A stretch of 64,000 nucleotides of DNA from Acidimicrobiia bacterium. GTDB lineage: Bacteria > Actinomycetota > Acidimicrobiia > Spongiisociales > JAHEDJ01. A program made the position numbers and the translations under genes. The stretch lies in contig JARGFH010000004.1 of assembly GCA_029210695.1 (NCBI GenBank), forward strand, positions 1 through 64,000, in the 5' to 3' direction. Shown in pieces: positions 47,405 to 54,814 of the stretch. Every line of letters begins with the position of its first letter. Position 1 is the stretch's first letter. The notes under the pieces are model-generated. The model saw nothing but the letters and a program-made list of their open reading frames with translations, searched no databases and was not told the origin of the DNA.

Positions 47405-48066
47405 TGGCCACTGCTCCCCGGTTGGCGACGTGCCCATTCGATCGGCGGAGGTGAATCCTGGTCGAACACGAGGCGGATGAACCTCGTCTTCCAGGGCTTC
47501 GCACCCCCCGCTGGTTGATTACCTGCGATGCGCTTGGCCAGGATCGGGAGAACGACGGCGACGGCGGCGATTGCTCCGCCGCGCCCGCGCTTGGCTGCCA
47601 GCACCGGGATGAGAGCCAGGTAGGAAAAGAGTGCGCCCACCGAAGTCAGCCGCGCCATACGGCCGACGGTGACCCCTCCCAACAGAACGAGGCTCCCCTG
47701 CCATCCGTTAACGAGGAGGGCACCCATGGCGGGGGATATGCCCCTGCCGCCTGCCCCGCCAAGGAAGATCGACCAATTGTGACCGATCACCGCGGCCCCA
47801 CCTGCGAGGGCTGCCAGCATCGGGCTGGCGCTCCCTGCCACGAGCGGACCGGTCGTTCCCTTGGCGACATCGAGGATGCCGCCGACGAGCAACGGCCCAA
47901 GGCCGGCCTCGTAGTACAGCCCCGAACCTGAAACGGTCCCCGTGCCGACCTCGCGCAAGTCAACGCCCTTCGTCCTACGAGCCACGAGATTCGAAAACGG
48001 GACGGAACCGGCCAGGTACCCGAGACCGATGGCTGCGACGGGCCGGAAGCAGGCTCTCAATCCCAT
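47401..48066 (-). CDS. PlsY-like glycerol-3-phosphate acyltransferase
   Basis: 221 residues, five to six helices. Motif 1 GYLAGSVPFSNLVARR with DLREVGTGTVSGS and motif 2 GHNWSIFLGGAGGRGISPAMG parallel the PlsY sequence (GSIPFG, GSGNIGATN and GHNFPVFLGFKGGKG). The Lys of GGKG is Arg here, and the GNxGATN motif is changed to GTVSGS. PlsY uses acyl-phosphate to acylate glycerol-3-phosphate at the membrane. Given these changes, a divergent acyltransferase paired with DegV is plausible; the housekeeping PlsY may be elsewhere. Confidence 0.78.
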   Translation of the reverse strand: MGLRACFRPVAAIGLGYLAGSVPFSNLVARRTKGVDLREVGTGTVSGSGLYYEAGLGPLLVGGILDVAKGTTGPLVAGSASPMLAALAGGAAVIGHNWSIFLGGAGGRGISPAMGALLVNGWQGSLVLLGGVTVGRMARLTSVGALFSYLALIPVLAAKRGRGGAIAAVAVVLPILAKRIAGNQPAGGAKPWKTRFIRLVFDQDSPPPIEWARRQPGSSGQ

Positions 48067-48134
48067 GGACTCAGACTATGCGATTGAGCAGCGGGCATTC
48101 GCAAATGCCCGGGATCACCGGGGGTCGACGACGT

Positions 48135-48329
48135 TCAAACCAGAAGGACGATTCCGATGACGATGGCGGCGATACCCCAGACGATGAAGAAGATCACCGT
48201 ACCGGTTTCGGTCAGAGCACTCACAAAACCCTGGATCTTCTTGATGTTCCAAATGGCCGGCGGCTTCATGAAGGCTATGGCCACCACCGCGATGCCGTAG
48301 ACGATGAGGACGATGCCGAGTGCCGTCAT
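48135..48329 (-). CDS. Small two-helix membrane protein
   Basis: 64 residues: helix 1 MTALGIVLIVYGIAVVAIAF, a polar loop with PPAIWNIKKIQGF, and helix 2 VIFFIVWGIAAIVIGIVLLV ending at the stop. No family is recognised. The high hydrophobicity and clean two-helix structure argue for a real gene; the longer frame to 48407 adds nothing membrane-like. It ends 68 bases from the start of the PlsY-like gene on the same strand. Confidence 0.6.
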   Translation of the reverse strand: MTALGIVLIVYGIAVVAIAFMKPPAIWNIKKIQGFVSALTETGTVIFFIVWGIAAIVIGIVLLV

Positions 48330-48413
48330 GCTGCGAGCATATCCGCCCGGTTCAACTCCATCCAGGGCCGAGAGTCCCAGTTGGCCGGCGAACGACCCCG
48401 GTCTCACCAGATC

Positions 48414-48447
48414 TTCAAGTCGTCTTCAGGGGCTTCTTACACCCCTG
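48414..48447 (+). promoter_or_regulatory. 11-bp-phased repeats and a CAGGGG palindrome before the SHOCT gene
   Basis: TTCAAG (48414-48419), TTCAGG (48425-48430) and CTTACA (48436-48441) follow the 11-bp period seen at 22957 and 26365. CAGGGG (48427-48432) and CCCCTG (48442-48447) also form a perfect inverted repeat. AAGGAG lies shortly before the next start. Confidence 0.4.
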
Positions 48448-48482
48448 GACCACACTTCATAGCGACATGCAAGGAGAAAGCG

Positions 48483-48788
48483 ATGGTGTTGGCTGATCTC
48501 GGTCGAAGAGGTTTTGTGAGTGGTCACATGGACGGTTTCGGGTACTGGTACCTCGTTCCGATCCTGGTGGTTCTTGCGGTGATCGTGACTCTCGGCGTGG
48601 TGCTCTTCAACCAACGCGGCCGGTTCGCTACAGAAGATCCCCTTCGGCGGGTGGCTGGTCGATATGCAGCCGGAAAGATCGAACGAGTCGAGTTCGAACG
48701 AGTCCAGCGCGATCTACTCGCAATGGAGGCGGGCCGCTTGCCTGGAAACGAGCATGAAGGTGATGGAGGCGACTCACCGGCAAGTTGA
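48483..48788 (+). CDS. Small SHOCT-domain membrane protein
   Basis: 101 residues. One transmembrane helix (about 23-44, YLVPILVVLAVIVTLGVVLF) is followed by a SHOCT-like domain: DPLRRVAGRYAAGKIERVEFERVQRDL. SHOCT domains are short helical modules often attached to membrane proteins of unclear function, probably for oligomerisation. The Met at 48483 follows AAGGAGAAAGCG. The longer open frame upstream is antisense to the preceding small membrane gene. Confidence 0.8.
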   Translation: MVLADLGRRGFVSGHMDGFGYWYLVPILVVLAVIVTLGVVLFNQRGRFATEDPLRRVAGRYAAGKIERVEFERVQRDLLAMEAGRLPGNEHEGDGGDSPAS

Positions 48789-48794
48789 GATCGG

Positions 48795-50597
48795 CTAGGC
48801 CGATTCCGGTTCGGAAACTGTCAGCCAGATGAGCGTGTCGCCTCCTCGAAGTCCGGACAGGGTCCGCTCGGAAGTATCTGCGGTCACCACGCTCAATCGT
48901 TCCTTGCGGACCACGAAGGCAGGACGGACCCCACCCTCCTGCTCCATGAGATCATCAGCGCCGAATGAATCGGACAACTCCGTCCGACGGAGTACAACCC
49001 CGGATTCGAACTCATGACGGAGTGTCTCGTAGTCGAAGTCATCGCCGAACAACGTGCGGCCGCCGAGGTGGGCTCCGCTGATCTCGATTCCGGCCGGTAG
49101 CGCGGCGGCGGGCAGCTGATACGTTTCCGCACCGCCGAAAACATCGGTGAATCGTTGACAGGCCAGCGTGTTGACTTCATCGTTTGGAGTCAGCGCCAGG
49201 AGTCGACCGATACCGGACAGTTCGAGTTCGAGATCGATGTCCTCGTCGAGAACGTTGCCGTAGAAGGTTGTGAGCCCGTCCATTCTCGCCCAGTACTCGT
49301 CGGTGCGGTTGGTGGTCGCCATGACGATCGAAATCCCGGAGTCGTGCAACGCTCGGGCGATTGAGTGCTCGACGACTCCGGCACCAACGATCAGGATGCC
49401 CTGCTGGTTGCGTTCGGCCAATCCGAGCCGCCTGGCAAGCGGCCCGGTGCCGAGGCCGTAGAGAATGACGGTGGCCATGATCACCGCGAACGTGAGAGGC
49501 ACCAGCTTCTCAGCTCCGGCATAGCCCCTGGACTCTAATTCGAGTGCGAACACGGACGCGATCGAAGCTGCCACGATCCCGCGCGGTGCCACTCCGGCCA
49601 GCAGCCAGCGCTCGGCCCTCGAGAGATCAGATCGCCAGGTCGCTACGGCGACGGCGAGAGGACGTCCGATCATGACCAGCGCGGCGATGAGACCGACGGT
49701 TCCGAATCCGAGCAGGGCGAGATCGTCGGTGGTGAGACGGGCGCTGAGGATGATGAAGAGCGCTCCGATCAGCAAGACCCGCACGACCTCCGAGAAACGG
49801 AGTATCTGTTCGGTGCGGATCGGACGGTGATTCGCCAGGATCAGCCCCAGGACGGTGGTGGCGAGCAACCCGGACTCGTGGATGAACGCGTTCGAGATGG
49901 TGAATGCGGCGAGGGCCGCGGCAATGCCTACCAGTGAGAGGAGTTGCTCCGGCACCCAGTGCCGTCGCAGCGGGATGATGGTGAGTACCGCCATAATGCC
50001 GCCGGCCAGGACTCCTACGACGACGAACATCAGAACGTCCGCTCCGATCGACAGCGGAGAGCTCTCGTCGAAACCGATCAGCAAGAAATCGTAAGTGAGT
50101 ACGGCCACCATCGCACCGATACCGTCGATGAAGATGCTCTCCCACTTGAGGATCGACGAGACAGAACGGCTCGGTCGAACACTGCGCAGGATCGGCCCCA
50201 CGACCGTCGGTCCGGACACCACCAGGATTGAACCGAGGAGGAATGCTGCACCGGTCGGGAGGTCTGTGAACAGCAGTGCCGCACCGCTTCCGACCATCCA
50301 TGTGATCAGCACGCCCGCCGACACCAGAAGCCAGATGACGCGTTGCTGGCCCTCGATTTCTCTCAGGCGGAGGCTCAACCCTCCCTCGAAGAGAATGATG
50401 CCGACTGCCAAAGACACGACCGGAGTGAGGATCTCGCCGAATAGAGCATCGGGATCGATGAGTCCGAATCCGGGGCCGGCAATGAGCCCGACCGCCATGA
50501 GCAGCAGAATCGAGGGTATGTGGAGCCGCCCGGCGAGCCATGTAGCGCCAACCGCGACGATGACCAGTAGTGCGATCTGAACGGACGGGTCTTTCAC
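48795..50597 (-). CDS. CPA1-type cation/proton antiporter with cytosolic RCK-like domain
   Basis: 600 residues. About 12 hydrophobic segments (1-390) carry a NhaP-like core: GIILFEGGLSL, SGPTVVGPILR, EAIFIDGIGA-type (as ESIFIDGIGAM) and APRGIVAASIASVFALE. The C-terminal 200 residues begin IVGAGVVEHSIARAL, a Rossmann nucleotide-binding fold, then a second TrkA-C-like part. It exchanges Na+ or K+ for H+. The start is a GTG with GAGAGG upstream. It is convergent with the SHOCT gene (gap 6 bases) and divergent from the receiver-reductase gene. Confidence 0.9.
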   Translation of the reverse strand: MKDPSVQIALLVIVAVGATWLAGRLHIPSILLLMAVGLIAGPGFGLIDPDALFGEILTPVVSLAVGIILFEGGLSLRLREIEGQQRVIWLLVSAGVLITWMVGSGAALLFTDLPTGAAFLLGSILVVSGPTVVGPILRSVRPSRSVSSILKWESIFIDGIGAMVAVLTYDFLLIGFDESSPLSIGADVLMFVVVGVLAGGIMAVLTIIPLRRHWVPEQLLSLVGIAAALAAFTISNAFIHESGLLATTVLGLILANHRPIRTEQILRFSEVVRVLLIGALFIILSARLTTDDLALLGFGTVGLIAALVMIGRPLAVAVATWRSDLSRAERWLLAGVAPRGIVAASIASVFALELESRGYAGAEKLVPLTFAVIMATVILYGLGTGPLARRLGLAERNQQGILIVGAGVVEHSIARALHDSGISIVMATTNRTDEYWARMDGLTTFYGNVLDEDIDLELELSGIGRLLALTPNDEVNTLACQRFTDVFGGAETYQLPAAALPAGIEISGAHLGGRTLFGDDFDYETLRHEFESGVVLRRTELSDSFGADDLMEQEGGVRPAFVVRKERLSVVTADTSERTLSGLRGGDTLIWLTVSEPESA

Positions 50598-50803
50598 CTG
50601 TGCCTCTCGAGTGTGGGCCTAGAAGATACTCGCTCGAGCGGATGACGGAAACAGGCTCAGCCGGGAGCGAACTCGGTGGATTTTCTGGTCGGCTGCCCGT
50701 CTGTGTCGCTATGTTGAAGCGATGTTCGGCCGAATTCCGGACTGGAGGGAGGATCAGCAGTGTTTCTAATGCTCACGGCGTGTGTCTGTCTCCGGGAGAG
50801 ACG

Positions 50804-52462
50804 ATGAGCAAACCGGCAATTGTCGCAGTCGATGACGATCCGCAAGTGCTTGCCTCGGTCGCCCGTGATCTGAGACGTCACTACGGTGAGGACTACCGGA
50901 TTGTGCGGGCGTCGTCCGGCGTGGACGCACTCCAGACGGTGCGTGAACTGCAGAGCCGCGGGGATGTCGTGGCCCTGTTCCTCGTGGACCAACGGATGCC
51001 GGAGATGAGCGGCACGGAGTTCCTCGCCGGGGCAATCGCCTTCTATCCAGATGCCGGAAAGGTGCTGCTCACCGCCTACGCGGACACCGAGGCTGCGATT
51101 GCCGCCATCAATGACGTGGGCCTTGATCACTATCTGATGAAGCCGTGGGATCCACCGGAGGAACATCTCTATCCGATACTCGACGACCTGCTTGATGACT
51201 GGCAGGCGGATAATCCGGCCCCCTACGACGGCATCCGGGTGATCGGTGCCCGCTGGTCACCGGACAGCTACGACGTCAAGGACTTCTTGTCACGGAATCA
51301 GGTGCCCTATCGGTTCATGGATATCGAAGAGGATCCGGACGCCCGGGCTGTGGTATCCGCCGGGGAGGCCGTAGCCCGGCTGCCGCTGGTCTTGTTCCCG
51401 GACGGGACGAGACTCGAGCAACCCGACCACCGCCTGCTTGCCGAACACGCCGGATTGCACACGTCGCCGTCCACCACTCATTACGACCTGGTGATCATCG
51501 GGGCCGGTCCGGCCGGTCTCGGTGCCGGGGTGTACGGGGCATCCGAAGGTCTCCACACCGCCCTGATCGAGCGACACGCAACGGGAGGTCAAGCAGGAAC
51601 CTCTTCCCGGATCGAGAATTATCTGGGTTTTCCTAAGGGGATCAGTGGGGCCGATCTGGCCCGTCGGGCCACGGCGCAAGCCGAGCGCCTCGGCGCGGAG
51701 ATCCTCACGGCCGTAGAGGCGACCTCGGTTCGGGTTGAAGACCCGACGAAGATCGTGACGCTCAACGATGGCACGGAACTCAGCTGCCGTGCCCTATTGA
51801 TCGCCACCGGTATGACCATTCGTACCCTCGACGTACCCGGTGCCGGGCCTCTGATTGGTGCCGGCATCTGGTACGGCGCCGCCGTGTCGGAAGCTGTTAC
51901 ATATCGCGGAGAGGACGTCTTCGTCATCGGTGGTGCCAACTCTGCCGGTCAGGCGGCGATGATGCTGTCCAAGTTCGCCGGGACCGTGACCATCATCGTC
52001 CGCGGCGACTCCCTGGAGGCCCGAATGTCGCAGTACCTGGTTGATCAGATTGCCGCCACTGAGAACATCCGGGTTCTATTGAGCAGCGAAGTAGCAGGGG
52101 TCGAAGGTAGCGGGCGCCTGCAGGGACTTACCACTCGCAACCGGGTCGATGGGAACGAACAGAACCATGAGGCTGCCGGCCTCTTCGTCTTCATCGGTGC
52201 CGTCCCCCACTCGGGGTTCGTGGAGGGAGTCGTCGAACGAGACGCCAAGGGGTTCATCCTGACGGGGACCGACCTCATGGTCGACGGTGTGAGACATCCA
52301 GCCTGGCCACTTGCCCGTGATCCATTTCTCCTGGAAACCAGCGTTCCCGGCATCTTCGCCGCAGGAGACGTCCGCGCCAATGTGATCCGCCGGGTCGCCT
52401 CAGCTGTCGGGCAGGGGGCTACCGGGGTGAGCTTCATTCACAAGTACCTCGAGACTGCATGA
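50804..52462 (+). CDS. Receiver domain fused to a thioredoxin-reductase-like flavoprotein, without redox Cys
   Basis: 552 residues: a receiver domain (1-125; Asp in LFLVDQRMPEMSG at residue 62, Lys in LMKPWD), a glutaredoxin-like segment (about 141-215) whose usual Cys pair is replaced (ARWSPDSYDVKD), and an FAD/NAD(P) reductase (225-552) with IIGAGPAGLGAG, GGQAGTSSRIENYLGF, VIGGANSAGQAAM and PGIFAAGDVR. Ordinary thioredoxin reductases have CxxC in the segment reading WYGAAVSEA here; I find only one Cys in the whole protein (in ELSCRALL). It therefore cannot run normal disulfide exchange. It probably oxidises NAD(P)H in a phosphorylation-controlled way. ATG overlap (ATGA) couples it to the kinase downstream. 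Confidence 0.88.
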   Translation: MSKPAIVAVDDDPQVLASVARDLRRHYGEDYRIVRASSGVDALQTVRELQSRGDVVALFLVDQRMPEMSGTEFLAGAIAFYPDAGKVLLTAYADTEAAIAAINDVGLDHYLMKPWDPPEEHLYPILDDLLDDWQADNPAPYDGIRVIGARWSPDSYDVKDFLSRNQVPYRFMDIEEDPDARAVVSAGEAVARLPLVLFPDGTRLEQPDHRLLAEHAGLHTSPSTTHYDLVIIGAGPAGLGAGVYGASEGLHTALIERHATGGQAGTSSRIENYLGFPKGISGADLARRATAQAERLGAEILTAVEATSVRVEDPTKIVTLNDGTELSCRALLIATGMTIRTLDVPGAGPLIGAGIWYGAAVSEAVTYRGEDVFVIGGANSAGQAAMMLSKFAGTVTIIVRGDSLEARMSQYLVDQIAATENIRVLLSSEVAGVEGSGRLQGLTTRNRVDGNEQNHEAAGLFVFIGAVPHSGFVEGVVERDAKGFILTGTDLMVDGVRHPAWPLARDPFLLETSVPGIFAAGDVRANVIRRVASAVGQGATGVSFIHKYLETA

Positions 52463-53850
52463 CCCTCGTCGAGCGCCTTCGGACCGTACCGCTCTTCTCA
52501 GACCTCCGGGACGAGGACCTCGAACGTCTTTGTGTAGGCACCGAGCAGCTCGAACTGCCGGCCGGCGTAGTCCTGTTCGCAGAGGGCGATCCGGGCGATC
52601 GGGCATTCGTGGTCCTCGACGGTCAGATCGAGATCGTGAAGGCAGCCGCTGGAGGCGAGGTGCTGCTGGCCGTCCAGTCGGATGGAGTGGTCGGTGAAAT
52701 GGCCCTGTTGGAAGACGCGCCGAGAAACGCGTCCGTTCGAGCCAGGACGGATACAACGCTGCTCGCCATTCCAAAAGCACAACTCGACCAGCTTCTCGAT
52801 TCCAGCCCATCGGCGGCACGGGCGTTCTTCGAGGTGATGCTCGACCGGTGGCGGGACACGCAATCGAGCCTGCAACAGTCGGAACGAATGGCACAGCTCG
52901 GTACCCTGACCGCCGGGCTCGCTCACGAACTGAACAACCCCGCCGCGGCAGTCAATCGGAGTGCCGGCCAGTTGATGGAGGCAATGGTGCGCTACGGGGA
53001 TGCGCGGTCTGCCACTGCTGCCAGCCTCGACCCGACCGAACTCGAATTCGTTGCGGCGACCCTCGAGGCGCTCCACGAGAGAAAGGGGGTTGGCTCGTCC
53101 CTCTCGGCGATGGATCGAACCGATCGCGAAGACGCCATCGAGGAGTGGCTGGTCGAGCACGGCGTCGATCGAAGCTGGGAGCTGGCGCCCGGCCTGACCG
53201 AGGCCGGCATCTCGGTGGAACAGCTGACGGCTCTGGCCGATCGGGTCGATGCCGGCCGGCTTGCCGCCGTGATCGGTCTGCTCGACGCGGCCCAGGATCA
53301 GCTCTCGATGCTGCATCAGATCGAAGAAGGGACCCGTCGGATGTCCGCCATCGTCAAGGCTCTGAAATCGTACGCTTATCTGGATCAAGCGCCGGTTCAG
53401 AACGTAGATGTGACGGCGGGCCTCGACGACACTCTCCTGTTGCTCGCCCACAAGGCCAAAGGCGTCGACGTGCAGCGTGACTACGCAGTGGAACTGCCTC
53501 ACATCGAGGCGCTCGGTGGCGAACTGAATCAGGTGTGGACCAACTTGATCGACAACGCGCTCTATGCGCTCGCAGGGCGAGAGGACGGGCGGCTCATCGT
53601 GCGGGCCCGGCCTTCCGAGTCGGGGGTGGTGGTCGAGATCGAAGACAACGGCCCGGGAATTCCCGCAGATATCCAGTCGCGCGTTTTTGACTCGTTCTTC
53701 ACAACCAAGCCGCCGGGGTCCGGGACGGGCCTGGGGCTCGACATCAGCCGCAACATCATCATCCACCACCACGGGGGAAACCTCACGGTTGAATCCGAGC
53801 CGGGCCGGACGGTCTTCAGGGTGGAGCTGCCGCTGACGCAGGGGAAATAG
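52459..53850 (+). CDS. Histidine kinase with N-terminal cyclic-nucleotide-binding domain
   Basis: 463 residues, no transmembrane helices, so cytosolic. A cNMP-binding domain (1-115) has FAEGDPGDRAFVVLDGQIEI and VGEMALLEDAPRNASV, the phosphate-binding cassette region. A linker leads to the H-box GLAHELNNPAAAVNRS (His156), a long helical insert (about 170-300), then N-box LNQVWTNLIDNALYAL, G1 EDNGPGIP and G2 GTGLGLDIS. It probably phosphorylates the receiver domain of the reductase fusion whose gene overlaps it. The H-box ELNNPAA is of the HisKA type used by soluble NtrB-like kinases. Confidence 0.9.
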   Translation: MTLVERLRTVPLFSDLRDEDLERLCVGTEQLELPAGVVLFAEGDPGDRAFVVLDGQIEIVKAAAGGEVLLAVQSDGVVGEMALLEDAPRNASVRARTDTTLLAIPKAQLDQLLDSSPSAARAFFEVMLDRWRDTQSSLQQSERMAQLGTLTAGLAHELNNPAAAVNRSAGQLMEAMVRYGDARSATAASLDPTELEFVAATLEALHERKGVGSSLSAMDRTDREDAIEEWLVEHGVDRSWELAPGLTEAGISVEQLTALADRVDAGRLAAVIGLLDAAQDQLSMLHQIEEGTRRMSAIVKALKSYAYLDQAPVQNVDVTAGLDDTLLLLAHKAKGVDVQRDYAVELPHIEALGGELNQVWTNLIDNALYALAGREDGRLIVRARPSESGVVVEIEDNGPGIPADIQSRVFDSFFTTKPPGSGTGLGLDISRNIIIHHHGGNLTVESEPGRTVFRVELPLTQGK

Positions 53851-53858
53851 ACACTCTC

Positions 53859-53891
53859 AGGTCTTAGGTTCTAGGTTTTGGGTTCTGGGTT
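53859..53891. repeat. Tandem 7-base TTAGGTT-like repeat
   Basis: Four successive 7-base units are TTAGGTT, CTAGGTT, TTGGGTT and CTGGGTT (53864-53891; consensus YTRGGTT), preceded by a partial unit. It lies between the stops of convergent genes. All units are G/T-rich on the plus strand and could form a G-rich single-strand structure. No known protein link. Confidence 0.75.
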
Positions 53892-53903
53892 GCAGGTGTC
53901 CGA

Positions 53904-54731
53904 CTACAACTCGAGTTGCATGCCTTCATAGGCGGCGGTGGTGTCTGCGAATTCCCCTCGTGCCCGCTCGACGAGAGCATCGATCTCGTCGTCGTTTCTG
54001 GCCGGATCGTGACTGACGAGAATGAGTCGCTTGACCCCGGCGTCTTGGGCCGCCTGGACCGCCTGCGCCCAGGTGCTGTGGCCCCAGCCGACGTAGTGGT
54101 CCTCGTACTCGGCCGGGCTGTACTGGGCGTCGTGGATGAGCGTATCGGCGCCGGTCGCCAGTCGCCGGAGAGTCTCGTCCGCCTCTTGGTCTCCGCGTTC
54201 ACAATCGGTCGCCACCACCACCGAGTGCTTGGGACCGTCGATGCGGTAGGCCGTGACACCCTGCGGATGGTGCAGAGGGGCAGCGGTGATCTTGAGGTCG
54301 CCGACCTCGAGGACCGTGTCTGAGATCGTCACATAGGTCTTGTGAGCGGCGGTGTCCTGGATTGAGACGGGGAACCATGGCGGTCGTAGAGCTCCCTCGA
54401 TGGCGTCCTTGCTGCTCATCGTGTCCCATTGGTGCCCGTAGAAGGTGAAGGTGTTGGACTCGTCGTAGAGCGGGCGGAAGAACAGCAGTCCCTGGATGTG
54501 GTCCCAGTGATAGTGCGTGAGGAAGACGTGATACTCGGTTGCGCCACCAGTTGCACCGTTCCGGTGGAGGCGGGTGATTCCGGTTCCACCATCGATCAAC
54601 ACAACCGAGCGATCGGCCGACGTGACCTCGATACAGAGTGTGTGCCCACCGTGCCGGTTCGTGTTGCCACCAGAAACGGGCATTGAGCCGCGCACACCTC
54701 TGAAGGTGAGGATTGGTCGGGGATCGGTCAC
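53904..54731 (-). CDS. Metallo-beta-lactamase-fold hydrolase
   Basis: 275 residues, soluble. The N-terminus FRGVRGSMPVSGGNTNRHGG is typical of a phosphodiesterase-like MBL subgroup, and the zinc motif is THYHWDHIQG (His-x-His-x-Asp-His). Later residues include LHHPQGVTAYRI, VVATDCERGD and LILVSHDPARNDDE. Proteins of this type hydrolyse phosphodiesters or lactones; a cyclic-nucleotide substrate would fit the cNMP-binding neighbours on both sides, but that is inference. The start is GTG 54731 with AAGGGCGG upstream. It is convergent with the kinase gene. Confidence 0.85.
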   Translation of the reverse strand: MTDPRPILTFRGVRGSMPVSGGNTNRHGGHTLCIEVTSADRSVVLIDGGTGITRLHRNGATGGATEYHVFLTHYHWDHIQGLLFFRPLYDESNTFTFYGHQWDTMSSKDAIEGALRPPWFPVSIQDTAAHKTYVTISDTVLEVGDLKITAAPLHHPQGVTAYRIDGPKHSVVVATDCERGDQEADETLRRLATGADTLIHDAQYSPAEYEDHYVGWGHSTWAQAVQAAQDAGVKRLILVSHDPARNDDEIDALVERARGEFADTTAAYEGMQLEL

Positions 54732-54814
54732 AGATGCCGCCCTTGCCGGGGAGGGACCGTTGGAGATGTTTCTCGATGGCTCAAGCGCGTCTTCCTTGGC
54801 GATAGAGGATCCAT

